Of a stretch of 64,000 bases of DNA, positions 35,594 to 44,307 are shown one piece after another. The translations under genes were made by a program, and so were the position numbers. The first letter of the stretch is position 1; each line of letters starts with the position of its first letter. Source of the stretch: Gynuella sp050296195 (GTDB taxonomy: Bacteria > Pseudomonadota > Gammaproteobacteria > Pseudomonadales > Natronospirillaceae); the NCBI RefSeq assembly GCF_050296195.1, contig NZ_JBNKRB010000019.1; one strand, written 5' to 3'. Under the pieces are notes generated by a model, which worked only from the letters and a program-made list of their open reading frames with translations, was not told the origin of the DNA and did not search any database.

Positions 35594-36331
35594 ATGGAAT
35601 GGCGGTATGCCGCTGCCTCTGTCACCGGGGCCTCCCATGTACAGCAGCAGCTTCCCTGCCAGGATGCCTGGCAGATTCAACAGACCAACGGTGGCATGAT
35701 TGCCTGTGTCGCCGATGGTGCCGGTTCTGCTAAGCGTTCAGATATCGGGTCAAGAACCTTAGTGGATCACCTGTGTCAGGCTCTGGCGCCACAATTGAAT
35801 GAGATAATCACCCATAGCAATGGTACTCAGTTACTTGTCGATGCCATTGATAAGGTTCGCCAGGAACTCTCAGAGCAGGGCCCAATCGCTGAATTCCACG
35901 CCACCTTATGTGGTCTGATTGCGACCTCCCAAGGCCAGATGGTGTTTCACATTGGCGATGGCGTCATTCTGGGTATCAATCCCGCCGACTGGCAGGACTA
36001 TGTCATCAGCGAGCCGGAAAATGGCGAATACGCAGATATGACCTATTTCTTCACCCTGCCGGGCTGGCAACAACACCTGCGAATCTGGTGTCCGCACAAA
36101 CCCTATCCGCTATGGTTCCTGATGTCAGACGGAGTCAGCGGCTTTGCCGTCACCGGTGGTCAAACGGCAGGACCTCAAGAGAACTTTCTCAAACCGGTAC
36201 ACCAGTACCTGTCGACCGTTTCTGCCGACCAGGGCAGTCAGGCTCTAAGCGGAACACTACAGGATAAACGGGCTGCTGCCATCAGTCATGACGACAAAAC
36301 ACTGGCCTGGCTCTATATGAACCAGAATTAA
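35594..36331 (+). CDS. PP2C-family protein phosphatase of the TerY-P triad
   Basis: The 245-residue protein has the PP2C metal sites: Asp24 in LPCQDAW, Asp41-Gly42 in CVADGAGSAKRSD, and FLMSDGVSGF near residue 175. It presumably removes phosphate put on by the kinase encoded next, with the vWA protein as target or scaffold. It starts 2 bases after the TerY stop, so translation is coupled. The final acidic residue of the family is in SHDDKTLAW, as expected. Confidence 0.85.
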   Translation: MEWRYAAASVTGASHVQQQLPCQDAWQIQQTNGGMIACVADGAGSAKRSDIGSRTLVDHLCQALAPQLNEIITHSNGTQLLVDAIDKVRQELSEQGPIAEFHATLCGLIATSQGQMVFHIGDGVILGINPADWQDYVISEPENGEYADMTYFFTLPGWQQHLRIWCPHKPYPLWFLMSDGVSGFAVTGGQTAGPQENFLKPVHQYLSTVSADQGSQALSGTLQDKRAAAISHDDKTLAWLYMNQN

Positions 36332-36357
36332 TCAGCGTATTTCAGTACAGCGGCTGT

Positions 36358-39114
36358 ATGTCCAACACTCTCTATTGTCACTACCCCGATGGCCGGAAAG
36401 AAACCATCCGCCACCCAGCCAAGCCTCTTAACCAGGGGGCTGACGGTGCTATTTTTGCCAGTACCGACCGACGTTACGCGCTCAAGGTCTATCATCATCC
36501 GGACAAAGACCGTAACCGCGAGCACAAAATATGGCAGATGATCGAACACACGCCTCCGGCGCAGCAAGGCGTTACATTTGCCTGGCCGCTGGCCGTACTC
36601 AAAACACATAAGGGTAAGTTTGTCGGCTATCTGATGCCGCTGCTGAACTTCGAACATGAGGTTCAGCTGGAACAACTGCTTTCGGCCCGGGCTCGTCAAC
36701 AGTCCGGACTACCGGAAAGCTACCTGTTTCGACTGAATGCCGCCATCGAGCTGGTTCGCTGTGTCGAGGCATTGCATCGCAGTGGTCATGCCATCATCGA
36801 TTTCAAACCGGTGAATGTCATGGTCAACCGTCGGACTGCCGCCATTTCGATCGTCGATTGCGATGGCTTTTTCATTCGTGGTTCACATGATCAGTTCCCC
36901 GGCCATCAATACACCGCAGGGTATATTGCGCCGGAAGCACATAACCACAAACTGCCGCCCAATCAACTGGACCAGGCCCAGGACTTGTTTGCTCTGGCAG
37001 TCATTGTTTTCCAGCTGCTCAATAATGGCATTCACCCATTTCAAGGGGTTCCCAAGCCCGGCAGTAAACTACCCACGGATAATCAAGCCCGCATCAGTGC
37101 GGCGCTATATCCCTATGGCGAACAATCGCACCCCCAGATAGATCCATCCCCCTGGAGCATCCATCGCCACTTTCCGGTCAACCTGCGGCGAGCGTTGGAA
37201 TCATCCCTGGTCAGCCAAACAAGACATTCGGCACAGCAATGGCTGCAGCTGATGGAGGCTTTGCGCGAGCACATTTGTCAGTGTCAAAAAACGGCGGATC
37301 ACTACTACTGGGGCAATGAATGCCCCCATTGCCAACAAAACGCAGGACAAACACAACAGTTGGCAGCAACTGCCAAAGCTGCAGCACGACGAAAACCCCG
37401 AAAGCCAACCATCAAAACCCGGCCGACCAGACACACTACCGCTCAACCGACACCTCCACCAGCGCCAACCACGTCGATGTCTACCGGTTTTGCCTGGTTC
37501 ATGGTCGGCGCCGTCATACTGGTCGGTATTATTTTCTTTAACAACAATAGCTCTAATGACTCCCGTTACTCGAGCCAGGATGATAACGTCGAGGACCTAT
37601 TTGCAGACTCCCTTACCGAAACGCTGATTCCTGCTTCGGAGTTTAACTTTCTCACCCTCGATTCCGTTAAAACAGCCACCGAGACAGTTGCTTCTACAAA
37701 CGATGTAATGCGCATGACCTATGACGACGAGCAACCGGATTCAATATTTTACCAATTGCCGGAATTCACCAGCGCCAGTGCCATACCCTACATCAAACGC
37801 AAGGCAATCAGCCTGAGCACCACCACTGCAATGATCAGTGGTGCTTATGACATTGGTATCCGTGACTTCAACGACCAAAACCGGATGCTTGGGCAACAGA
37901 ACAACCCGAAAAACAGCATTCTCATGCTACCTGACTGGCAATATGACGAAGCCACCGCAACGTCTTACGCATATTTATGTATCCGCCATAACGACGGCAG
38001 CGGTATTGGAGGGGCCTTGCCGATATGCCAGCATGTGCTGCAGAGCAAGGCCAAGGGATCAGCACGATTTGAATTTACAGAACAGCCGGACACAGAAGCT
38101 TCCTCTGCGGCACAGGCCGGTGGCTGGCGTTATGACCTCAGCAACAATGGTCGTTACCTGGCCATGGCCAGTAATCGAACTCTGATCGTCTACAAAACCA
38201 ACAACCCTAAACAGCCGCTGGTTCAGCAATTGCTGCCTGGCAATCATCTGCACCAAGCCATCAACCGCATCATCATCGATGACAGCGGCGAACACATCTA
38301 TCTAGCCCTGGCAGCACCTGCAAAACCGAATGAAGCGTTTTCCGGTACTGTCCTGGAACTGCAAAAAACAAAGCAGGCGTACCAGATCAACACTGACTTC
38401 TCGACACTGACAGACCCCGACACCCTGTCAGGCATCGATGTCGCCATCAATGCCGATGGCACCATCATGGCCATTGGCGAATACACAGATTCGTATCTGA
38501 ACACCACCGACTATACCTCTCTGGGAACTCCTGTGGATGTTCTGGAAGGCTTTGCCAGAATCAGCCTCTGGCAACAAACCCCTGAAGGCTGGCAGCAGAT
38601 CGCCACCGTCCACGAACTGAAATCCGCGAACGTCACAATCAATGGGGAAGCGTTTTACACCGACAAACCGCCCAGAGAGCTGATCACCGTTCCACGAACG
38701 ATCAGTGCCTACTATTTCAAAGCGTCCTGGTTAGGTGGAGCACAGGGCACAGTTCAATCCGATGCCACCTTCAATCGTGATTTTCAACTGAGCCGTGATG
38801 GTAAACTATTGATGTCAGGTCTGACCCTGAAAGGACAAAACAACCGCCAGAACAGCACCATGACCGTCAGCGCCCATATTTACCGGATCACCGGACCTAC
38901 CGTAGCACTGACCGCCATTGCAAAACGTTCTATTTCCCGAGAGTACGATCAAAACTACCTGCTGATCGATGCCCGCATGTCCAAAGACGCTGCCTCAATC
39001 GTCTTCAACACCACAACCAATGTGAGATCCGTCTCTAGAGAAACTCAGCAAACCACCCGGTTTGATTTGTTTGATTTGAGTTCATTGAAACAACCGGAAT
39101 CTATTGAGCCCTGA
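36358..39114 (+). CDS. Membrane-anchored Ser/Thr kinase of the TerY-P triad with large C-terminal domain
   Basis: This 918-residue protein has four parts. Residues 1-300 are a divergent protein kinase: glycine loop QGADGAIF, ALKVYHHP for the lysine, catalytic loop IDFKPVNVMV (Asp148, Lys150, Asn153), and DCDGF (Asp167, Asp169) for DFG. Residues about 305-325 are a zinc-ribbon-like pair of CxC and CPHC. One membrane helix follows at about 377-394 (GFAWFMVGAVILVGIIFF). The last 520 residues are beta-rich with repeated strands (RYLAMASNRTLIVYK, IYLALAAPAK) that look propeller-like, and they probably lie in the periplasm. An external signal could thus be sensed. It follows the phosphatase by 26 bases. 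Confidence 0.8.
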   Translation: MSNTLYCHYPDGRKETIRHPAKPLNQGADGAIFASTDRRYALKVYHHPDKDRNREHKIWQMIEHTPPAQQGVTFAWPLAVLKTHKGKFVGYLMPLLNFEHEVQLEQLLSARARQQSGLPESYLFRLNAAIELVRCVEALHRSGHAIIDFKPVNVMVNRRTAAISIVDCDGFFIRGSHDQFPGHQYTAGYIAPEAHNHKLPPNQLDQAQDLFALAVIVFQLLNNGIHPFQGVPKPGSKLPTDNQARISAALYPYGEQSHPQIDPSPWSIHRHFPVNLRRALESSLVSQTRHSAQQWLQLMEALREHICQCQKTADHYYWGNECPHCQQNAGQTQQLAATAKAAARRKPRKPTIKTRPTRHTTAQPTPPPAPTTSMSTGFAWFMVGAVILVGIIFFNNNSSNDSRYSSQDDNVEDLFADSLTETLIPASEFNFLTLDSVKTATETVASTNDVMRMTYDDEQPDSIFYQLPEFTSASAIPYIKRKAISLSTTTAMISGAYDIGIRDFNDQNRMLGQQNNPKNSILMLPDWQYDEATATSYAYLCIRHNDGSGIGGALPICQHVLQSKAKGSARFEFTEQPDTEASSAAQAGGWRYDLSNNGRYLAMASNRTLIVYKTNNPKQPLVQQLLPGNHLHQAINRIIIDDSGEHIYLALAAPAKPNEAFSGTVLELQKTKQAYQINTDFSTLTDPDTLSGIDVAINADGTIMAIGEYTDSYLNTTDYTSLGTPVDVLEGFARISLWQQTPEGWQQIATVHELKSANVTINGEAFYTDKPPRELITVPRTISAYYFKASWLGGAQGTVQSDATFNRDFQLSRDGKLLMSGLTLKGQNNRQNSTMTVSAHIYRITGPTVALTAIAKRSISREYDQNYLLIDARMSKDAASIVFNTTTNVRSVSRETQQTTRFDLFDLSSLKQPESIEP

Positions 39115-39459
39115 AGGATCTTCAGGCCCAAGCCGGCCAATTGTCTCAGAGATAACAACATCTGGAGTAATATCAATAGGTTTACTAAAAGAACTACAGT
39201 TAAGAGCGGTTACGTTAGGAACAGAATTTTTCTCAAACATTGTTTTTGCAATTTCGGCAGTGGATGAAAAATACTCAAGTGCATAACCTTTATGTTTTGT
39301 CCTTTTACAAGCGTAACTAGCCAATATTCCAGTACCTATGTCGACTGCTATATCATTTTCTTCAACCACTTCATTGATAGCTTTTCTAAATGACTCCAGT
39401 CTAACTTTATCTGAAAGCATATCGGCATGATAATGAACTTCATATTTCATTAATTTCAA
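39082..39459 (-). pseudogene. Truncated class I SAM methyltransferase (PRMT-like)
   Basis: The 125-residue frame has a normal SAM-binding start (AVDIGTGILASYACKR), the acidic end of strand 2 (YALEYFSS) and VISETIGRLG, which resembles the SExxG loop of protein arginine methyltransferases. Everything after that is missing. The last ten residues come from the reverse strand of the kinase gene, with which it overlaps by 33 bases. So the gene was cut when this insert joined its left neighbour. Its ATG lies inside the end of the MFS gene (20-base overlap), showing they were one operon. The AT-rich codons differ from those of the flanking genes. Loss of function is likely. Confidence 0.65.
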
Positions 39460-40681
39460 TGCCTTCTACTTTTTGATATGACTGTTTATATAAATGCACT
39501 GTTATTAGCATTAGCGGCAACAAGGACACTCCAACAACTATAAGCAGAGAAGATACCTCTGCAATAATGCCGGCCAAAAACCCGGATATAGTCATAGATA
39601 GCACAGTAAACTGATAGCTTTTTGCAGAAGCTGAAGCAATTGCCACTTCGCTGAAATGGCGAGATAGTCCATATGATGCAATTATGTATACGATATTAGA
39701 AAGTATATGAGCAAAAACAACAGACACCGCTGCCAGCCAAAAAATATCGGTTGTAAAAACTATATAGTAGAATACTAAAAATCCTCCTAAACAGGTTATC
39801 GTTACCCAGTTACTATCAACAAGCTTATCAATATCAACTACCTCAATAATTTGAGGACCAATTAACTGTCCAACGGTTTTAAGCAGTAAAAAAAACAATG
39901 CTGGTGCCAGAACAATTGCACCATAATTAATTGAAATTCCAAATTCGGCTCCCCTAGCTGGTAGCAATGACATTGATGGGGAACATACTAGTGACAGTAA
40001 AGGCATGATCATAAACACTCGTTTCTGAATGGTATTAAGTTCACGCCAACGGAATGTTCTTATGTCAGAGTCATTTCCCTCTAGAGCCCGAAAATTGTCT
40101 GGTGACATTCTGCTAGCCCAGAAAATTAATATTGAGGCAAAGAGATAAGTAAGAAAATCTATTTGGAAAAATATCAGTGCTCCTACAAAGGAATAAATAA
40201 GAGTACCAAGAGCTTGCCCAAGCAGAAATGTTGCAGTGAAGATATAGACTTCGTATACACTTATTGATGCCAGTTCTTCATCACTAAAAGTCCTTCTTAT
40301 TAGTGACCTATGAAAAGGAATAAGAAATCCCGTTAAAGCTGATCCGATAAATTCAGCAAATAGTAGAAATACAATTTTCTCTGATGTCAGCCCGATTATT
40401 GGAACAATCAGAGATAACCCTCCAACCACTTCAGCAGATACCAACACCAAAGCTATATTCAACTTATTCGCATATTTACCTGCAAAAACACTGGCTATTA
40501 GTCCTGGAGCAACAGATAGTAAAAAAGCTAAAGAATAGAAAATAGGAGAAACATTGTGAATTGCAAACTCACCATAAACTGCCACTGTGGAAAATGCAGT
40601 ACCTATTCCACTTAAAAGTGTGGCTAAACTAAAAACGAAATACGGTTTTTTACTCCATAAAAGTTTGCCTAAGTTGTTCAT
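39440..40681 (-). CDS. MFS transporter
   Basis: The 413-residue membrane protein has twelve hydrophobic helices typical of MFS_3/MFS_1 exporters, starting KPYFVFSLATLLSGIGTAFS. The RSLIRRTFSDEELASISVYE loop after helix 4 is a common feature of macrolide or peptide exporters such as MefA-like proteins. It is very AT-rich compared with the rest of the window, and codon use is unlike that of its neighbours, which indicates recent transfer. It overlaps a methyltransferase remnant downstream (20 bases) and the stop of a broken small frame upstream (ATGA). An export role for a small product is inferred. Confidence 0.82.
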   Translation of the reverse strand: MNNLGKLLWSKKPYFVFSLATLLSGIGTAFSTVAVYGEFAIHNVSPIFYSLAFLLSVAPGLIASVFAGKYANKLNIALVLVSAEVVGGLSLIVPIIGLTSEKIVFLLFAEFIGSALTGFLIPFHRSLIRRTFSDEELASISVYEVYIFTATFLLGQALGTLIYSFVGALIFFQIDFLTYLFASILIFWASRMSPDNFRALEGNDSDIRTFRWRELNTIQKRVFMIMPLLSLVCSPSMSLLPARGAEFGISINYGAIVLAPALFFLLLKTVGQLIGPQIIEVVDIDKLVDSNWVTITCLGGFLVFYYIVFTTDIFWLAAVSVVFAHILSNIVYIIASYGLSRHFSEVAIASASAKSYQFTVLSMTISGFLAGIIAEVSSLLIVVGVSLLPLMLITVHLYKQSYQKVEGIEINEI

Positions 40682-40881
40682 GTTGTTTCAGACCTTTGTA
40701 GAAAACTGAGGTAGGATTTATTAATTGATTTTGGTTTTTGATCCGGGGTATACAAAGTTGTTCCAAAATGAATGTAAGGAGACAATTCGGCAATATAATC
40801 AATAGTCGATTCGACTACCGAAGTTTGACTATCACTATCACAATGAACTCTTAATATTTTCCTAAGATTAATTTCATCATG
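40678..40881 (-). pseudogene. Broken small coding frame upstream of the MFS gene
   Basis: A 67-codon open frame without ATG, GTG or CTG at its head reads through ILRVHCDSDSQTSVVEST and YIAELSPYIHFGTTLY to a TGA that overlaps the MFS ATG (ATGA coupling). The coupling and the protein-like composition suggest real former coding sequence. An ATGATG in another frame 15 to 20 bases inside would join it if one base were added to an A4 run, giving a 67-residue protein. I do not recognise it. It may be the tail of a larger gene lost by deletion. Confidence 0.35.
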
Positions 40882-41251
40882 TCATTACTTTAGAAAACAA
40901 CCAATTGTTTCATTGTTTGTTTTTTCTAAGGAACATCAATAGATATTTCTTAAAAATCAAAATAACTTACATAGGAAAATCAGCTATAAAAATTAGATAG
41001 CTCAAAGAAAATTTGTCAGCATGGAACAGTTTTATTTTTCAGAAAAGTCAAATATGACACTGATAAAATCCTTTTTTGGTCATTCTTTATTATCCTTCAG
41101 ATTATAAGAAATTTATAATATGGAAATTGCAACATAGAAAAAATATATACTGCATATTGTTGCCATCAATCGTAGTTTAGACAAGATCTAAAACAGAATC
41201 GTTCTTTAGTATGGAAAAAGCATTCCCAGCCAAAAACAACTCCAATTCTTT
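40882..41251. other. AT-rich non-coding stretch at the edge of the acquired insert
   Basis: This is about 370 bases of very AT-rich DNA with stops in all frames. It carries only tiny frames, such as an 11-codon one near 41070 on the minus strand. Probably it is decayed foreign DNA. No clear terminator for rtcA is visible at its right edge. Confidence 0.4.
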
Positions 41252-42262
41252 CTAAAAAACATTCGGCATATGCAGCACATATCCTTCCATACTGATTTCT
41301 CTGCCGGTAACACGGGCAATAATCTGACGGTTGGTCTCACCATGATCCGATAATCCATCGCAACGAAACTCACCGCCACCGGCTACCAGCATCGGCAACA
41401 TGATCTGATCTGCCAGATACTCATCCAGCACAGCATTGCTTTGCAGATACCGGTTCATCTGCGTTAACAGATTGCCGGCAACTTTCTCGGCACTCAGACG
41501 CGGTCGCCCTAGTTCGGTCAGGCAAATACGCATCTTTTCAAAATACAGGTCGATGGCTAACAGGTTACCTGGCGAACCACTTTTGGGTTGTCGGACTCGG
41601 GTTTCGGTGACCGCTATCGAAGCACTGCGACAAAATACCTGAAGCTCACGTTCAGCCACCCGATTGGGCAGGCCGACTTCATAAGCACTGAGACGGCAAC
41701 TCAACAACTCACCGCGTTGCAAACGGCTGATGGGTGAGAGCACAGACGGCTTGATAGTTGCCTGCCAGCAACCTCCACCAGCCGGCATAAATCCCCAGCG
41801 TTGAACCTCCAGTTCAATTTGTGCCCCCATCTCCCGTAACAACGGTAAAAACGAACGCTTAAGATAGGTCAGGGGTGGTGCCATCGGGTTATGAGTACCA
41901 CCGCGAAACTGCACTGTTGATATGCCGTCGGCCAGCAATAATGGCAGCGCGATGGTTTGGAATACCAACGTAGTGCTGCCGGCACTGCCGACATCAAAAT
42001 GATAATCGCCAGATTTCACCGCACCCGGCACAAACCGCAATTGCGTCGATCCCAGTTCTGCACCCTCAACCCTTGCACCACAAATACTCTGGGCCGCCAG
42101 CACGCAGGTCAGGTGCTGACGCATCAATCCTGGTTTGGGACGGCCACCACGAATGTGATGAATGTCGATCCCTTTGCCGGTCAGCATCGCCAGGGTCAGT
42201 GCCGAGCGCAAAATCTGGCCACCGCCTTCACCCTGGCGACCATCCAATTCAATCATGTCCAT
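41252..42262 (-). CDS. rtcA: RNA 3'-terminal phosphate cyclase
   Basis: This 336-residue enzyme uses ATP to turn an RNA 3'-phosphate into a 2',3'-cyclic phosphate. The start IELDGRQGEGGGQILRSAL is diagnostic. IRGGRPKPGLMRQHL, GSAGSTTLVFQT, RGGTHNPMAPP and AGGGC are all family motifs. The catalytic histidine is probably in LSDHGETN near residue 310. Met1 and Met3 are both possible starts. It follows rtcB after 7 bases on the same strand, so they form the usual rtcBA operon. Confidence 0.94.
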   Translation of the reverse strand: MDMIELDGRQGEGGGQILRSALTLAMLTGKGIDIHHIRGGRPKPGLMRQHLTCVLAAQSICGARVEGAELGSTQLRFVPGAVKSGDYHFDVGSAGSTTLVFQTIALPLLLADGISTVQFRGGTHNPMAPPLTYLKRSFLPLLREMGAQIELEVQRWGFMPAGGGCWQATIKPSVLSPISRLQRGELLSCRLSAYEVGLPNRVAERELQVFCRSASIAVTETRVRQPKSGSPGNLLAIDLYFEKMRICLTELGRPRLSAEKVAGNLLTQMNRYLQSNAVLDEYLADQIMLPMLVAGGGEFRCDGLSDHGETNRQIIARVTGREISMEGYVLHMPNVF

Positions 42263-42269
42263 TACACGG

Positions 42270-43487
42270 TTATCCTTTTACACATACCACCTGTCTCAGG
42301 GTATGAACCACTTCCACCAGGTCAGACTGAGCCGCCATGACCGCATCAATATTTTTATAAGCGCTGGGGGTCTCATCAACCACCGATGCATCTTTTCGGC
42401 ATTCCACATGGGCCGTCGCCAACGCATGCTCTTCAACGCTCACCACTTTTTTGGCCTGGGTACGCGACATCACACGTCCGGCACCGTGGCTGCAGCTGCA
42501 GAAGCTTTCCGCATTACCCTTACCCCGGACGATGAATGATCGTGCGCCCATGCTTCCGGGAATAATTCCCAACTGACCTTCACGGGCGCTCACGGCGCCT
42601 TTGCGGGTTAGCCAGACATTCTTGTCGTAGTGGTGCTCTTTCTGCACATAGTTGTGATGACAATTGACTGCCTCGCGCTCGACGATGACCGGTTTGTTCA
42701 AGGTAACCGCCAATGCATTCAAGGCCCGCCGCATCATCACCTGACGATTAATACGGGCAAAGTCCTGGGCCCAGTCGACTGCTTCCACATAGTCGTTGAA
42801 ATAGTCTGTCCCTTCGACCAGATAGGACAAATCCCGGTCAGGCAGTTGAATAAAAAAACGTTCCATTTCCTGTTTGGCCAGGCGGATAAAATGCTCACCA
42901 ATCCGATTACCAACACCACGGGAGCCGGAATGCAGCATGATCCAGACATCATCCTGTTCATCCAGACACACCTCAATGAAGTGATTACCGGTACCCAGCG
43001 TTCCCAGATGCTTGACGTTATTGGTATTTTTTAACACTGGATGCTTATCACACAACACAGCAAAACGATCTGCCAGCTGCTGTTGCCAAAACTGCCCGAC
43101 ATCATCCGGAATATCATGCCAGGCACCCGGATCACGTTTACGTGCCTTTCCTCCACCATGGGGAATGGCACGCTCCAGATTGCTACGCAGCTCTTTCAAT
43201 GAGTCCGGCAACTGATCGGCCCGGACATCGGTTTTGACGGCCATCATGCCACAGCCAATATCCACGCCCACCGCCGCTGGAATAATGGCACCGGTGGTCG
43301 GAATCACCGAGCCTATTGTAGCTCCCTTACCAAAATGCACGTCCGGCATTGCCGCTACCCATTTGTGGATGAATGGCAGCGAGGCCAGGTTTTTCAATTG
43401 TTGCCGGGCTCCGTCCTCAAACGGTACGCCGACAGTCCAGCTTTTCACCGGAACCCCTTTTTCCACGTTGATCACTTCAATGGCCAT
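42270..43487 (-). CDS. rtcB: RNA-splicing ligase RtcB
   Basis: The 405-residue GTP- and Mn2+-dependent ligase joins 2',3'-cyclic phosphate or 3'-phosphate ends to 5'-OH ends and repairs cleaved tRNAs. Metal-site motifs are GVDIGCGM, GTGNHFIE, LHSGSRGVG and NCHHN. The histidine that takes GMP is in CSHGAGR at about residue 333 (His337 in E. coli). The length matches the E. coli enzyme. It is first in the rtcBA operon and has a candidate sigma54 promoter about 92 bases upstream, which fits control by the RtcR gene encoded 1.5 kb away. Confidence 0.95.
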   Translation of the reverse strand: MAIEVINVEKGVPVKSWTVGVPFEDGARQQLKNLASLPFIHKWVAAMPDVHFGKGATIGSVIPTTGAIIPAAVGVDIGCGMMAVKTDVRADQLPDSLKELRSNLERAIPHGGGKARKRDPGAWHDIPDDVGQFWQQQLADRFAVLCDKHPVLKNTNNVKHLGTLGTGNHFIEVCLDEQDDVWIMLHSGSRGVGNRIGEHFIRLAKQEMERFFIQLPDRDLSYLVEGTDYFNDYVEAVDWAQDFARINRQVMMRRALNALAVTLNKPVIVEREAVNCHHNYVQKEHHYDKNVWLTRKGAVSAREGQLGIIPGSMGARSFIVRGKGNAESFCSCSHGAGRVMSRTQAKKVVSVEEHALATAHVECRKDASVVDETPSAYKNIDAVMAAQSDLVEVVHTLRQVVCVKG

Positions 43488-43825
43488 GGTTTACTCCTTT
43501 TATTCAACCTGAAACTGTCATTCCGATATGGCTGACAGATTTTCTCAATCGACACATTCAACAATGTAACAGGGTATTAACAAGAACAATGCCAACAACC
43601 AAAATTATTATAAGTATTTGATAAATAAGAAATTTTTATTTTTTGTCCAATCACTGTCAGTCTAAATTTATCGATATCGATCAACTATGATCATTTTAGA
43701 GCATTGCTAAGCCCACGGATGTCATACCCAAAGCCGCGATTACCTCCCAAAGACTTTGTTTCGCCACAACCACCCCCACATTAAGGGACGACCCTGGCGC
43801 ATCCTCTATCCAAGGAAACAACGTA
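43488..43825. other. Divergent intergenic region between rtcB and the TerB-like gene
   Basis: This 338-bp region is AT-rich in its left half and holds the candidate rtcB sigma54 promoter at 43579-43594. The right half must carry the promoter of the TerB-like gene. I see no gene in it. Confidence 0.5.
43579..43594 (-). promoter_or_regulatory. Candidate sigma54 promoter of rtcBA
   Basis: On the minus strand it reads TGGCAT-TGTTC-TTGTT, against the consensus TGGCAC-N5-TTGCA. Spacing is right and the -24 part is good, but the -12 GC is GT. It lies about 92 bases before the rtcB ATG. RtcR is a sigma54 activator encoded nearby, which supports the call. Confidence 0.5.
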
Positions 43826-44281
43826 ATGCATGAAACCCGCACAGATATTCAGCCCTTTTCAGACAGTCAGTGGCGCACTCTCAGCCTGAGCCCGGTGATT
43901 ATATTTTTACTGGTCGCCGCCGCCGACGGACATATCGACAACCGGGAAAAGCAGCAGTTTGTGGAATTACTGAAAGAGACAGAGAAGCGCCGTTCAGACA
44001 GGTTGAAAACACTGCTTCAAGACGTGGCCCGGCAACTGACCGATTTATTGATGGTCGTGGCCAGCGAAACATTGGATATGATTGACGTGATAACGGAAAC
44101 CGTCGATCTGGTGGAGCAGCATCTTGAGCCCGAAGAAGCCCTGCTCTTCAAGCAGGACCTGCTCGACTTTGCCACTGAAATTGCCCGCAGCTCAGGCGGC
44201 CTGACCAGCGGTACAATTGATCGCCACGAACAGCAGACACTGGATCAGATCAGCCACTATCTGCGCCTTAATCAGTCCTGA
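43826..44281 (+). CDS. TerB-like protein
   Basis: The 151-residue, mostly helical protein contains FLLVAAADGHIDNREKQQF (about residues 31-49), the acidic first motif of TerB-type domains. A second helical half with VEQHLEPEEALLFKQDLLDF resembles the repeat of the motif. TerB domains bind metal and occur in tellurite or stress-response modules and in defence systems. The TerY-P triad lies 5 kb to the left, so a link to it is possible. It sits between the rtcBA and rtcR units but on the opposite strand. Confidence 0.65.
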   Translation: MHETRTDIQPFSDSQWRTLSLSPVIIFLLVAAADGHIDNREKQQFVELLKETEKRRSDRLKTLLQDVARQLTDLLMVVASETLDMIDVITETVDLVEQHLEPEEALLFKQDLLDFATEIARSSGGLTSGTIDRHEQQTLDQISHYLRLNQS

Positions 44282-44307
44282 CGACCAGCCATGGAGCGCG
44301 ACGATGA

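Noticed and set aside
41030..41080. 11-codon frame (MTKKGFYQCHI) on the minus strand in the AT-rich insert
   Set aside because: A tiny peptide gene ahead of an exporter is conceivable, but the AGGA is badly spaced and random occurrence in AT-rich DNA is likely.
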